DNA of 64,000 nucleotides from Anoplopoma fimbria (GCF_027596085.1 NC_072467.1:4303361-4367360), one strand, 5' to 3'. Positions 16,561 to 31,400 are shown, counted from the first letter of the stretch. The notes: a model not told the origin generated them from the sequence alone. Numbers and translations are program-made.

Positions 16561-17163
16561 TGTTCATTAAGTGAGCTGAGGTGTATTTACTCGCGTCCCA
16601 TGCTGCCTTCTGTTTCATCCGGCATCGATAGGCGCGGTCTGCTCTCGCTCTCTGCATTTCCAATACTCTCTCCCCTCCCTCTTCTCCTCCCACCCTCATT
16701 TACGCTCAGCACAGTGTGGACCCCTCTCACCAGTGGCTGCTCTCTCCACTCCATCTCTCTCTCTTCCCGGCTGCTCTTTTACCTCATCCTCTGCCCTTCT
16801 GAAACTGATATATGAGGCAGAGGATCAGCCTATAGGGGATCTCTCCGCGATGGATCTCTGAGTGGAGAGGTGATCGTTTGTCTTTCCCACCTCAGTGGAG
16901 GAGTGCTTTAGACTGGGGAGCATCACTGATGCAGGTTACACCCTGTGGAGCAGCGACAGGACAGCCTCAGGGGAAAGAGAGTAGACCGGACACCCATGTG
17001 CACGCCTGGATGTGCTTTGTGTTGTGAGCGGAGTAGACTGGGAAAGGGAGGCAGAAGGCAGCAACAGAGGGAGGGGAGCATTTAGCAAGAGGCACCCCAG
17101 TCAGAGGGGTTTTGGGGGAGGTGGGTGTGGGGTCTGCGGGGAGTGTTTTAAAAGTGAAAGGAG

Positions 17164-17249
<86 letters not shown>

Positions 17250-17586
17250 TGTGGGGGGGGGGGGGTCTGCTCTGCTCTCAGATCAAAGAACTGGAAAGAG
17301 GATTGCTTTTTGCTCAGTCTGAAGAGTCGCAGAGAGACCAGGAAGTCACAGGCTCTCCAGGGACTGTGGCATTACAATTAGAGACCAGAGGCTGTCTGCA
17401 GCACTGACTGAGAGACAGAGGGAGGTGGTTAACGACACAGAGCGGGAGGACCAGTCAACCGACTTCATCTGGACAGAGGTGAGCTTGCTTCCTGCGAAAA
17501 GACTCGAGGAAGAGGATAAAGAAGAGAGTCCCTCTGGCAAATTGGCGACATTCCCTTTTCACAAGAATCCATAGGAGGATCCCACC
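16561..17586 (+). promoter_or_regulatory. Candidate promoter and 5' UTR of first-exon unit 1
   Basis: A C/T-rich stretch (about 16640-16800) gives way to G/A-rich sequence leading to the ATG at 17587. This resembles 5' regions of fish neural genes. It contains a (TG)41 array and a run of 13 G. The transcription start is not determined. Confidence 0.35.
17167..17265. repeat. (TG)41 microsatellite followed by a 13-G run
   Basis: Uninterrupted TG at 17167-17248, then GTGTG and a poly-G tract at 17253-17265. It lies inside the presumed 5' UTR or promoter of the candidate first exon at 17587. Confidence 0.95.
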
Positions 17587-17631
17587 ATGGCTGTCCAACT
17601 CATGCCTGAATCAGCCGTGTGTTTGCTCATG
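17587..17631 (+). CDS. Candidate first coding exon 1 of an unidentified multi-promoter gene
   Basis: The ATG has a strong start context (CCCACCATGG). Fifteen codons, MAVQLMPESAVCLLM, end at donor GTGAGT (17632), phase 0. The end is hydrophobic and could begin a signal peptide or membrane segment, but the next exon is not in view. No downstream coding exon was recognised in the following kilobases. I do not recognise the peptide. Confidence 0.42.
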
Positions 17632-20600
17632 GTGAGTCTCGGAGGGTATAGTATTGCAGACGCTGTCTACTGTCTGTCTTTGTTTCTTTCTTTCTCTGCT
17701 GTGGCTTTCTCTCATCACTCTCTCTCCTCATGGCAAATGCTCATGCCACGAACACAGGAGGTGAGCTGTCATCTCATTAAAGGGGATGTTGATTGTTTGC
17801 TACTCCCCATCAACTACCATCTACAAGCTCAAAATCCTCCAATATCTTCCTAGTAAGACTCCTAAACCGCTTTATGTGTTAAAGAAACGTCTGTCTTTTG
17901 CATCCAACTCGGAAAACTCTAGCTTTTGTCTAACTCCTCCACGTGTTCAACTAATGCAGTGGTGAAGTGTGGGAGAAATCCTACGCAGACCACTGCAGGC
18001 ATTGGGACGTGGTGCTGAACATGGTGTCCGTGCAAATCATAGGCAGACATAATTTACTGTAATATGTATTTTTATCAAAATGGCATGTGTGTGAATTGCT
18101 CGTATATAAGTTGCTGCAGGGATGCGAGTGTGTCTGTGTGTGTATGACATTAGTAGCAATCATTTCCCATCTCCAAGACTGAATCAATTCAAACACACAC
18201 TATAGAGATGACCGCAGCCCATGGCAGAGGATTTGAAGGCTCTTGTTAGTGAAGAATCCAGTCCCTCACTGACATGAAGCAGATTGGCTTGGCTTGGCTT
18301 GGATCAGAACTAGACATAGAGAGCGATGAAATAGAAACACACACATGCGTAAAACCATAGAACTCCTCTCTGCCCCGTGTCCGGCCGCACAGTGGAACAA
18401 TGGCAGTGTGGCTTTGCTGCATGAGTAGAATACAGATAAGGCACGGACACCTCTGATGATAAGCTTTGATGATTTGAAAAGTACACCCTGTATGCAGGGT
18501 GACTTCGTGTAAGAGATCTTGTTCTGCTCATTCTCATTCTATAGTGTTGGCATTCTGCAGTCCCAGGGGGGGTCATGCATCACCGCACTACCTGCTATCT
18601 CCACCTGTCACGGCTGTCTGTTACTATGGCGATAGGCCATGCACCCCACTCGGGGTAGAGGCAACAGTAAAAGGAGCAAAGCGCATGAGATGATGGACAG
18701 GGCGACGGAAGGATGGAGAAAAAAGAAGTGTGAGTGATGAAGGCAGGAATAAAAAGAGAAGGAGGTCAAAAAAGGAGGAGAAAGTGAAAGTGGGCCTTTT
18801 TTTCCACAGAAAGTGGCACACTACGACAAATAATATCACCTTTATAATTGTCCCCTCAATAGACTCATCCTTAAGGGGTTTTTTTTCTCCTTGTATGGCG
18901 TTGGGACAAAAATGGCCCCTCCATTTTACACCATGTTAGTATTAGCATAGAGGGTGTTACCTTACAAGTGCATTTACTGTCACAGCTGACAGACTTGTCA
19001 CCCCAGTTCGCACAGGAAAACTATATATATATATATTTTAAGTAATTTGTTTTTACCGTCACTTTCTCCATTTATCATTATAGTCATTTGTCTACATTTC
19101 CTCAACATTCAGAGCCAAACACTTAAATATTTAGTCACTGTCTCTTGTGGTGTCTTCTTTGGCAGATATTTATCAATGGCTGTTAACTTCACCAAGATTT
19201 AGGAATAACATGACTTAAATCTGGTCTGTGTTGAATTTTCCTATAAATACAGACAAGATTGACATTGGATAACTAATTTCAGAGCTGAGTGATGTGTTCA
19301 CAAAAATTATTGCATTTGTATTCACGCTGAAAAGGTCAGAGCTTGAACCTATTTCAATTATTAATATGAGTTTATGCAGTGTGTGTAAAAATTGATTCCT
19401 GCCTCTGTCTGTATTAATATTTTAGGTAAATAAGTGTTTATCTCCTGCTACACAGGAACTACTTTAATAAGCGTAATTCGCACTGACAACACAACAAATA
19501 ACCCACATCAACCACATTAAACATCCACACAAATAATTTTCATAGATAGCCTCAGTCACCAAGCTCAATCGAGATTTGGCAGGAAGTGACCTCATTCAGT
19601 TACCAAAAAAAGGGAAAATTAAGTTTTCTTGTTTTCTGCAATTCATCCGTTATGGCTCATACAAATAAAATAAGTGCAATAAATTGTGATTTAGTTCTCC
19701 TCTGGGCTTTATTGGTCTGAAAGTAAAGTGATTGGCACAGACTTACTCTAGCTCGGCTATAAAATCAAATGGTCTCATGTCTGTCACAGACTGGACCAAG
19801 AGCGGGAGACTGCTGTGAATTGTATGAGAATTATGGCTAGAATCCTAGTATTGCTATGAATGGGTTAGATCAATAAAATACTATGGGAGGAGAAATGGAG
19901 AAATGAGTCAAAGGGGAATTATAGTCTTTTTTTCTAAATGCACTTCATCATCATCACAGTTTAATTAGATATGGGCAAGTTTTATATATAACCAACAATA
20001 TCTCTCTCCCCCTGTGTTTCTGTCTGCTCTGATGGGTTTCTGTTTTAGCAAAAGAATGAAGAGATCAATAACAAGTCTGTCTCCAGCTAAGACACTCAGA
20101 GACATGCTGTCATCTGATATTGGAACAGATCACAAACTAAATGGTATCATTTGACCTCAGTGGGACGTGTTATAGCTTTACTGCAGAGATCTCTATCACA
20201 GGGACTTTACATGTCTCCTAGCTTTATCTTTCACCTAAACTGAAACTTGATTTCTGCACTAGCGTCATTTTTGATTCTGGACTTGTGAGATTACATGAAA
20301 TTCTTTCCTGTTAGAGCTGAACTAATGTGTGTGCTCTTGATTGTAGGATTTATTTTGTTCTTTAAATCAGAACTGGAGCAGCTATGGTCTTCACTGAGCC
20401 GTTTAGCCCCGCTCTTCAGGGCTCTGAAAAGAGCAGCTATCTCCATGATGGATATGCCTTTTGGGGGTGCCCTGATGTACAAACTGAAATGCCAACAAAG
20501 TCATATAAAACATGGGTTTTTATAAAGAGGTGCTTTAAACATGCACCTTTTGATGAGCACAGGGGGTAAATAACAGCATTTAATTCCAGACTAAATTCAA

Positions 20601-21795
20601 CAACATCTCTAAGGCTTCAGTCAGAGGGTTTAGTTTTTTGTTCCGGCTAATCCAGGGTTTATCATAAATTGAACACATTGCTGATAAAGTGTCACATGGA
20701 ATCATAATTAGAGACGGCGATGAGGCTGTCAAAAATGGGAACACAGTTTATCTCAACGTTCTGCTCTGGCTCGTCTTGTTTTACTTCTGCGGATCTCTTG
20801 TTCTGTCAGAGAGGCTGTCTTTTACGATAAGCAGGGGCAGTTGATCATTATGCATTTTGCTATCTGTTACACTGGGCCGAGTGAATGCTGCTGAGAGAAA
20901 GCAGGGCAACTTGGTATCTTGACACATACAGAAGCTAAGTGGATTATCTTCATATTGCTGGAGGGTTCTGCTCTGCATAGAGTGAGGGAACCGCAGCTTC
21001 CTCAGTGATCCAGCAGTGTTCCCGTTGGAGCTCTTCTGCCTGTTTCCTGCAGGAAACACGCACTGGTGTGGTAGATGACATCATCAAGCACCTGCCAAAG
21101 CAAGTATTACCAAATGTGTGTGGCTTGAACTTTGCCCGTTTTAAAGTCACGTTGATAACCGGATAATAGAGGTGTTATTTATACTTGGGCAAGCATCCAG
21201 CTATAAGAACCACTCAGAAAAACAGGCAACCCAAAAACAAAGACCTCATGCTGCCCTTCATGTTGGCGTCCATGTCTCTTCATTACTCTCCCTCATTCAA
21301 TTATCCTGTCACTGAGGATGGCGGCCAGATGACTCAGTGTGATCAAGCCAGAGGATTCATTCAGCGGTAATCAAATCACTGCTCTATGACGTGATGTACT
21401 GACTGTGTGTGTGTATACATGGGACTTAATTGCAATGTACGTTAGCTTGAGTCAAAATGTGTGTTAGTCCCTAAAATAACTTGACACAATGAAACAAGAG
21501 TTATTATCAGTGTTTGGAGATTATTGAATTAATATTATCGTTGTAGTTTCCCTTCCTGATCTGATGCACACTAAGATAGATCCACCAGTATACACATGGA
21601 AGAGGGTTGAACAGTATGGGGGAGGGTTAGCAGAATGACATCATACTGAGATAATTGATTACTGCCCTGTAACAATGGTAGAGGAGGAGTAGCAGATAAC
21701 ATTTTGTCCTAAGTAAATGTGTCTGTATGTAACTGTCAAAACAAGTGTTTTGTTAGTTTTGGTGCATCCAGTTGGAGCGAGCATATCCAGTTATT
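17632..21795. other. Long intron or intergenic stretch
   Basis: No exon supported by splice sites and homology, and no RNA gene or clear transposon. Moderately AT-rich with scattered low-complexity tracts. Confidence 0.4.
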
Positions 21796-22325
21796 CAGTA
21801 ATTCACATCTCATAATCTTTTAGTCACAAAATCAAATGCTATGATTGAAAGTGTCACTTTTAAATTCACACACAACACATACCTTAATCACTGCCAGTAC
21901 TGAAAGTAACCTAATCTAAAGGTGCTCCTGCTGTACCATTGTATACAATCTTCATAGATTCCTCTTATGGGTGATTAGTAGGCTATAAATGAGAAACACA
22001 GGAACAGATGGCATTTCATTTTTTTCTTCTCTTTAACTGATGTTGTCTCACTATCTGCCACTTTATGTTCTCACTACAGTAACGTTGTGTGCTTTTTGCC
22101 TTTCTCTCCACTTCCCTTTTGCTTATTTGTACAGTACTAGTTTCTCTATAATACATTTAAAAAAAAAAAAAACAGAATAATTGTCCAGTTAATCATTTTC
22201 CCTAAAGCTGCAGTCAGACTGCAGAACAGTCATGCTTGAGTGATGTTAAGAGCTGGCTCTGCTGATGTCAGCTAACTAAAGCTCTGTAGTTGGTGCAGGG
22301 GGAAAGAGACACTTTTACTTTACAA
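21796..22325. repeat. Diverged tandem duplication, copy 1
   Basis: Shared landmarks with copy 2, in the same order: CAGTAATTCACAT at the start, CACTGCCAG-ACTGAA, CACTTCCCTTT-TGCTTATTTGTACA, TTTCTCT-TAATA, TTAATCATTT, CTAAAGCTGCAGTC, CATGCTTG and AGACACTTT. The spacing between the copies is about 1.04-1.08 kb. The family is unknown. Confidence 0.6.
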
Positions 22326-22878
22326 CAGAAAAAAGCTTTCAGACACTTCATCATGCTGTTGTTCAATCTGCTGTTTCTTTTAAAACAATGAAATTAACAG
22401 CGTTATTTAATACACTTGGCTGTTTGTTTTAAGTGTGAATATATGAATATTAATAGAGTGGTGTGTTTAGAGGTGCTATGCGTACAATACAAATCAAGTC
22501 TGTTGTGTGAGGTAAGATCATTTAAATTCTACACAGATTCACTTTAAGCAAACATGCGTTATAGGCCTATATAAAATTGGACTGAAGGAAACCTTGTATT
22601 CCTACCTTAAATTTGGAAATATTTAATACATGTGAAATATTAACTGTAACTGTAACTACCAAGATTTAAAGTTTAATACGTCTCTATTATCCACTTCTTA
22701 GAACAAATTCATCATATTGGTGTTGAATGTTTCTGTTGATGTGTTTTTTTTGCTCATTGCATTGTGTATTAGTGCATGTCATTGACCTGCAAAGTGCCTT
22801 TGATGCTCTCAATAAATTTGCAGTTTCTACAATAATGGAATAGACCTTAGTACTGTAATAAATAGGTAAGTAGTAATT

Positions 22879-23325
22879 CAGTAATTCACATTTCTCATGC
22901 TGTCACACTGTAAAATGCTCAATGTGTCACCTTTCTTATCTTCCCTCAATCCACACCTAGGTGTACAAAAGCAAACACAGACAGAAACACACACACCTTT
23001 TTCACTGCCAGAACTGAATGTAATCTTAAACCATGTGTTGTATGTATAGATTAATTTCCCACATTAACAGGCTGGATGTCATTACTGTTTTTTTGTTTTG
23101 TTTTGTATTACTCATTTGTGTTCTGTTCCTACTACAGAAAAGTATTGTACTTCTCACTCTTCACTTCCCTTTCTGCTTATTTGTACAATGTTTCTCTTTA
23201 ATAAACCAAAAAATCTGAATTATTTTCCAATTAATCATTTAGCTAAAGCTGCAGTCTGAATGCTTCATGCTTGCTTGATATTAGGAATTGGTTAGGCTTG
23301 AACTATAGGTTAGACACTTTAAATG
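22879..23325. repeat. Diverged tandem duplication, copy 2
   Basis: Second copy of the block at 21796-22325, with many substitutions and small indels. Same orientation. No open frame is shared by the two copies, so the duplicated unit is not evidently coding. Confidence 0.6.
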
Positions 23326-24304
23326 ATATACGTGTCAGTCTCAAACATATAACAGCAGCGGACCTGAATTGAAAGTGCCAACGTTTATTTTTCTTTGCAA
23401 TCACAGAATGCAGGACTGTTGACGCCTCATAAAGTTGTTACTAAAGTTGTTATGGCTAACATGTTTGCTAACATCCAGCAGAGATGGAGCAACATTGCCA
23501 TCACACAGGAGTGCTGTTTTATGGCCACCTGAAAAACTTAAGTGTGATATTTATTCTCCTTTTAGCTCTGGTTTAGTTCCTTATAACTCCTAAGAAAAAC
23601 ATTTGTCTTGCTAGCTTGCTAGCTGCTTGACTTGACTTTCCTCACCCGCTAACGTTGACTAGTAGCTAACGTTGACTAACAGCTAATGTTGCAGCTACCT
23701 GTCTGTCATTTGCTGCTGGACTGCAGACCTTTATTCTAAGATATTGAGTTAAAAAAAAATGCAAAAAGAGCTCCAAAGAGCTGCAGAGATAATTCTTTAT
23801 GGGTTCCTTGCTATGAATGAATAACACTTGCATAACATAAAGTCCTTTGATTTAATGTAGGCATAACAACTTTGATTACTGCAGTTTGATGCTGTTTCCT
23901 TTATGTTATTTCATAATTAGTTGCATCAAGGTTGAACGTGAAACCATTTGCTTAATCCACAAAGTCATGGTCACAGCTCAGGGTAGATATTGATCGGAGC
24001 TTTAAATCTCTCTCGTCAGCTTTGAAAGTTGTCCATGATCACAGTATTGATTGGCCTGTTTCAGATCAAAGGGGTAGCATGAAGAAATTCTGCTTAAGGC
24101 TAGATTAGGTGCTAAGATTAGTTCATTACAGATGTTAACATACATTTTTTATTTGTTCGTGACCTTACCAAGCTGCGAAGAATTTCACTTTTCCCGAGTG
24201 AGATAGGAAGAAAACATGTAAATGAGAGAAAAAGCGAGTAACCAAAAGCGCAGATGAGGAAAACGTTTCTCAACTCTCACCACATGCATAAATGTATAAG
24301 GAGT

Positions 24305-24306
<2 letters not shown>

Positions 24307-24358
<52 letters not shown>
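24307..24358. repeat. (TG)26 microsatellite
   Basis: Uninterrupted TG run. A second, shorter GT array lies 190 bases to the right, at 24548-24582. Confidence 0.95.
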
Positions 24359-24360
<2 letters not shown>

Positions 24361-24545
24361 AGCCTACAGCATACCATTAAATCTTCTGAGCAGGACTATT
24401 GATGAGCTGCAGAGGTGAAGGCGCCTCGATTCTAATTGACTTCACCAAAGTATCTGCTCGCTCAGCTGTGGTCATTTGCGTGTTTGTGTGTGTGTAGCCA
24501 GTGGAAGGTCTCAGGTGTGAATATGTGAGTGTTTGCAGTGTATGT

Positions 24546-24585
<40 letters not shown>

Positions 24586-27500
24586 AGTGCATCCTGTCCT
24601 GAATGTTAATGTATGTGTCAGGCTCTCAGTGGAGTGTGACGGAGTTCCTTGTGCATCTAATGGCTGCTAGGCTGTGAGCCAGGTTATCAACTGAGCTTAT
24701 CTTGTGAATGTGATGAGAAGAAGGGGTTAATGAAACAGCCATTAACGAGCAGGACGTGACCCCGGCATGTGTGTTAACTGGCAGATGCTCTTCAAAGTCT
24801 GGTAGTCACTCCCTGTCTCTGTGGCTTCTTCCTGATGTTTATGAGGGCTCTCCGTCTCTGTTCTGGGTACCTCTGCAGGGGAATTGGGATAAAATCGCAC
24901 AGATGAAACAAGACTCGCTAATTATGCGAATCTTGGGTGGATGCGGTCTATGGGTTTGTGCATAAACGTGGGCTGCGATGTGTAATTGCATTCACTATAC
25001 TATACTGCCCATTTTATTGATTGAACAACAGCAGAGAAAGAGACACATTTTTCTTTCCCTCTCGCTCCCACACACACTGCTACATTTACACACTACCCAT
25101 ACACTCAGACATGACACACCATATGCTGGAGTCAGTCAATGCTTCAAGAACAAACAGACAGAAATATTAAAATGAGATTCCTGCGCTGACTTTCAGAGAT
25201 TTCCATCTTATTTTAATTGGCTGGCAAGATATCGCCCACGGCAAAGCCCAAATATGACATTTATCAGCTGTCCCCTTTAAGGTCAAGCTGCCGTGGAAAT
25301 AAACCTTTCAGGGTAGATAAATTAGGGTTTTCTGCTCGGTGTTGCAGCATCAAAACACAATAAGCTCAGTGTATTCCAGTTTAATCAATCATGGCCGAAT
25401 CTGAGGACAGCCCCTGGGTATGGTTTAGGTGCTCTGCATTCACCAGCTGACGAGGTCAGTTAGTTTTCTTTGTCTACTGCTTATTGTGTCTGGTTCTGTA
25501 TCTCATATTTTGCCTTCAATCTATGTAAACTGTCTGTGAACAAAATAGTTTAGAATTTAGGTAGTGAACAGTGGTTTGAGTTGGATTCACATTTTTGGTT
25601 TTCTGCTATGTGCTTGTTTTTAATGTAATGAATACATAAATTGTTTTCCAGGGCAATGTTGGTGTCACATTTTGCTAGGTGCCAACTGTCATGTTTGCCA
25701 GGACGCAGGTTTATGGGAGGGGCGGGTTGGTGGCATGGGCGGCGGGGAGCAGCAGAGGCAGCAGAGGCACCAGGCGGTCTGATTGGCTCACCATCTGTCT
25801 CTGGGACCGAGCAGATGTCTGAGTAGGAAGACCAATCTCAATTTGATTCCAAGTTCACTCTCTGTCCCTTTGTGTGTATTACTTCTGCTATAAATGTATG
25901 CATGTGTACATGGGTGTGTATCATTTTGTGTGTGCACTACAGTGTGCACGCCTCTTACGCTTTACACTCCGGTTGACACAGGTCCCAGTGGGACTGATTG
26001 TCTTCCATATGGAGTGAGTTAACGGAGAACAGGTCCTTGTCATAATGAAGAGCTGTCTTGTTAGCAGCACTTACAGGATAGACTGTCAGGGAAGCTAATA
26101 TGACCCGTGAAACACTCCACATTTGCAAAGTTTAAACTTTACTAAAAAAAAATTATAATAATAATAATAAAAAATCTCGATTAAAATAAGAATTAGAGAG
26201 AAAGGTTTTGTTTTAATCCCTTACCCATCCTTACACATCACCCTCTCTTGAACCAGGATTTCAATGCTCATCAGTCTCTAATTGCAAATTTCAAATGTTT
26301 ATAAAAAATATAATTTTTTTATTCTTATATGAAAATCCAATCATATTTACTTTGTGTAAAACAAAATATGATGTTTGCTTATATGTAAGCTTTTACCAAA
26401 CAAGCCTGCCCACTTTAATCAGTCTAATCAAATGCAAATTATTTGATTTAAATCCTGCTTGTAACTGTAGACTGCTCAAATATCTCGTTTTACTGGAGAA
26501 AAACTGCAGCACTGAAGCTCAAGACGGTCTTACTTCCATTTCACTTGGAATTTAAATATGTTTTAATATTTCTTTCCAAAAAAACCCACTGTTTTAAATC
26601 AGTCCTGAACCTTGCAAGGCCAGTGGTGACATAGGTTGGGACGGATGCAGTATAGGTACAAGTACACACAAACCTTTGAGGTTAATATGTGCATATTTAT
26701 GAAACTGAAAGAATATTTTGCTGATTCCTCTTTTTTAAATTGAGCCACTGTGTCAGAACAGAAGTATAACCTTCAGACTAAAGAAGAATGAAGGACTGGA
26801 GCACAGAGAAGAAATGCAGCATTTATTGTTCAAACTAATGGTTTGATAGCATTTCTGTTCTCTGCAGTTTCTGCATCTCTTTGCTGTTGGAGTTGAGGTG
26901 CCATGGCCTGCATATTTGTATTCTATTGTAGGTAATAATTGCAGAGTCTTTACTCTGTAATACGTTTTTTGGACAGTAACTCACACATTTCTATCCATTG
27001 AAAAACAATCACACTACTTTTGGCTCATATTTTCAGTGAAAGCTAAGAAAATATTCTTCAAACTGATTGTTTATTTTATATTTAGGCCCCTATCTAAAAC
27101 ACAGAAGATGGAAAGGTGTTGGTCTCTTTGTGCAGTTGAGACGTGTATCATAATGGTGGTCGTGGAGAGTGACCTACTAACTGCTTTACTGAAATAAAAC
27201 ATGTGCATCAACTGAAACCGGAGGAGAGGGGTAAGCACCAACATCCTGTTCCAACAGGAAGCAACATATTTTCTGTGAAATGTGACTTAGGGACTAAATG
27301 TTGAGAAACACATGGACTACCACTACTCTGTGTTGCTAATGGTGTCACAATGAACAGTGAAATGTTTACACAAATTCATTTTTGACAGATTTATTTTATT
27401 GATTGACTGAGTTGATGTAAAGATCATATTAGCCATTAACAGAGATGCCTGAATAACCAGCTGATTTGGTCCAGCTCTGCAGCATCTCTTTTGAAGTGAC

Positions 27501-28309
27501 AAAACTGTGACCTTGGTTGTCCTAGCAACAGCTGGCATACTGCAAAGAATTTTGAAAAAATCAATTAAGTAATATAGGAGAGTTAGATTGTGTAGAAGGG
27601 CCTAGTTCAAGAAATTGTGTTTTAGCAATTGCAAAAAACTGTGTTTGTTGAAATAAACGCACATATAACAGGGTAACAAGAAACCAGATCAATATATATA
27701 TGTATATACATATTAATACATACTTTACCTGTGTGTTTATGATAACTGCAGTGTGAATGCGTTCTGGGTGGCTCTATAGGGAGGAATGGTCTTTTTAAAT
27801 ATAAAAAAGGTTCCACTTTGAAATGCATGATTTAGAAAAGCAGGGGGATATAAGGGTGATATAACCACCACACATTTTACAGATGATTCCCTGTGGAGCA
27901 ATGGCAGAATGAAGATGATGAAAGAGCATGACACATGCAGTTAACTGTTTATCGTAGCTTGTAGCTTCTCTTTTCTGCCTCTAGAGGGAGATAAAGACCT
28001 TTGAATGAGATCCAAGAAAAGTCCTCTTTTCCATAAGGAAAGAGTACAATGTGCTTATTTGTGCTTTACATGGTGCTCTATGGATTTTTTAAGGTGTATT
28101 GGATCGCAGGAGGCTGCAGGAGGTGTATTGTGTCTGTGTGTTGTGATTTGTTCTTTGAATGGCATTTCTTCAGGTGGTCTGAGCACAGTTGGATAGTTAA
28201 AACATGAAACCCCTGCAGTTAGTAGCCGGTCAGGAAGCAGGAAGGTCAACAGTGAATGCTTCTCCTCGGCAGGTTACTGCTAATGGCATCCCCCCATGAG
28301 TCTTTTCAC

Positions 28310-28313
<4 letters not shown>

Positions 28314-28402
<89 letters not shown>
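28314..28402. repeat. (AC)44 microsatellite
   Basis: Uninterrupted AC run of about 89 bases; cysteine/valine repeat frames across it on the minus strand are artefacts. Confidence 0.95.
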
Positions 28403-28405
<3 letters not shown>

Positions 28406-31400
28406 GGTAAAAGCAGGTCACAATTGTAACTATTAAATGCAGTCTGCTTTTTTTTGTCCCAGTTAAAGCAGCTGGGTGTTGCTAATAGGCTGACAAGCTG
28501 ATGTTATGACTGATTGATGACTGATATCAGAGCCGCTGATTTAAGCATTACATGACCTTATAGCCACAATAATCCCCTCTGTAATGCATAATGTATTACC
28601 CAGCAGACACACACCAGCCAGCAGCCCAAGTATTGCTTCAAAGCCACGTCTCATCTAAGCATACGCACCGATTTCTACCAGATCCTGCTTCAAAATGATT
28701 CAAATAAGATTCAAATAAAGTTATTCTGTGTTAGGTCCATCATCTACATCACTGTGGATGCCAAAGCCCACCAAACTATATATATCTCAGACCAGTTTTT
28801 TGCCCCATTTTGCATTCTTTAAATGATCCTTTATCCATAGACGAGGAACTGAACATGAAGGCTTTTTTAATGCACCATTTCCAAGATCATTTTATTCTTT
28901 ATGTCATATATGGTTTCGTCTCCTCCTCTAATCTGTGACAATGCCCTCTAGGTTATTACCTTCAAAGTGGTCTCCAATCCATTCCAAAAGAGCAGAAGAT
29001 TTTTATTAGGTGCAGACAGATACTGTACATTTCCATAATAGGTCTCAGTGTTTCTGCTGTAGAATAATTTAGATCTATTTCCTTTTGTGGTGAGATGTCT
29101 AGTGTCTATATTCAAACACATACAGTACGGTTTCCACACCACATTTTATGGTCATACTTTCTCCACCATCTCTTCTGCGTCTCTTCAATTTAACAGTTGC
29201 ATTTTAATGGAAATATTTAAAATCCCACTTTGAACTGAAAAACAAAACAAATGAATTCCCCCATTGCCATATCTTCAACCTCCTCTAGGTTAAATATTTT
29301 GAGTAATTCAGAGTCAAATAAAGCTAAAACTACTATTCTCATGTTGGACTACTGTACATCTACACAAGGGTAAATATATTCCTGTAGATATCATAGTGGT
29401 GGCTTTGCCTTCAGCAATAGTTTAATGAAGCAGTATTAGTGGCAAAGATAATTCACATTCCTTTCACTATCCTGCTAATAGTTTTTTGTTATCCTTTGTA
29501 AAACAGGTTTAAAATCTTTGTCTTATACTTTGTCATATTTTATTTAGAGTGAGGAACTATCTGCATTATGTTCGAGGTTCAGCAGTAGAGGGCAGTGTGT
29601 GAATGTGGGTGGGTGTTGTGTGAGGACTGGTATATGCAATCGTGAGTGCTTTGGGCGGGTGTGTGAGTATACAGCATGTGTCAGAAATAAAGAAATAGGT
29701 CAGATTTCTGTGGGTGATTGTGCCTGCAAAAGAAAAATCTATTCGCTAAACATTAAAAAGCCGATCTTCTGTGTGTATAGACTTATTATATGAGTAATTA
29801 TACATGATGGTAGCTGATGAATCAGAATGAGGGTTGAAAAGATTGTGGCAAAGATTGTGCTGAAGCCATGAAGGCTCTGCAAACGGTAATCTATAGCCAC
29901 GGTCAACTCTCCACCGCGCTGTCACTCTCTATGTGTCTCTCTCTTTCTCTCTCCCTGCAATGCTCGCTGTGCTGTCTGCAGAGAATGCTGGTTGCCCCTG
30001 ACAACGGTTGCTAGGAGACCATTCTGGAGTGACTTCATAGCATCGGGCATGTTTATACCGTGGCTCATGATGAATAAAACCAATTCACTATTCCTTCCCA
30101 ACACCAGTGTGCATTTAAATGGGGAAAATACATCAATGTACAGTGTACACGTACAAGGACGGTAGAGAGAGTTTTCATTAGTTAGTGCTGCATTGTAGCA
30201 TCTAGCAGTACCTTCTTAGCTGCTACGAGATGGGATCTTGTGGGGGGGGGATATGAATGTAGTCAGTCGGATGATTATGTCTTTGTTAAATCTGGCTAAA
30301 ACAACACATTTGTAATCAGTGGGACCACAACGGCTGCTTCTTTGGTAGATGGAAGTTATGGAAATGAGACTGATTAAATATTCTCTCTCTCTCTCTTTCT
30401 CTGTCCCTTCTATTTTCTCTTGCCCACTCTCTCTCTCTCTCTCTCTCTCACAATCCCTTATGTCCTTCTCCTGCAAAACCCTGCTCACATTACCCTCTAC
30501 CATCCATCTTTCTCACTCTCTAATTCTCGGTCTCTCTGCAGTAGTGAGATAAGATGTTCCTCCCTCTGAGCTGTAGTGAGGTGTGAGAGAAGAGGTGCTC
30601 TCCCTCGCTCCCTTTTACTACCTCCAGGACTGCAGGCCAATGAGGGCAGCCACACATAGCAAATGTATATATCTGTGCATATGGGTGGAGGGCATTTTCT
30701 CTGTGTGTGTATGGGCGTATCAATGTGCATGTGCAGCATGTTTCCTGGGATTGTTGTTTAATGAACTCTAGATTGGATGTCAGACAAATTCCCTCTGGCA
30801 ACAATCAGTGGAGCTCTCTCAAACATGGCCAGGACCCTTGGCTCTGGGAATGGGCTAAAGTAGTTTCCCACTCCGATATATCATAGTAAATCTCAGCCTT
30901 GGCCATGAGTCTGACACCAAACAGCAGTAACCGATGGCGTTGAAATCTTGTTGAAAGCTCATGGAGCTGGTGCAAACCTCTCTCAGGTCTTCAGATGTTC
31001 AGTATGTGTGTGAGTTTTTAAAATATCACGGCCTATCACTGCTGGCGTAATTCCTGGATTAACCCATCTAATGTACAGCAGATTACCTCAAGTCTCCACC
31101 AGGAAGGAGGATTTTAAATATTTAATGATGACAATGTGGTTAATTGATTTCGACGGTAATTAACACTCTTCTTGGCTTACGACTTTAATCCCACAGATAC
31201 CACATAGATAGCCAATATCAATTTAGCAGATTGCTCTCATGCCACTGTAAGTGATTTAATTTAGATGCTAATTTTTTTTTTTTTAAAGATGGCAGTTGAA
31301 GACTCTGTTGATGCTGCCTAAAAAATGTTGCATTGCAAAAGAAAAGAAAACCTAAATTATTTTCCATTTAGAGGACAATGGAACACCGATACTGGCGACT

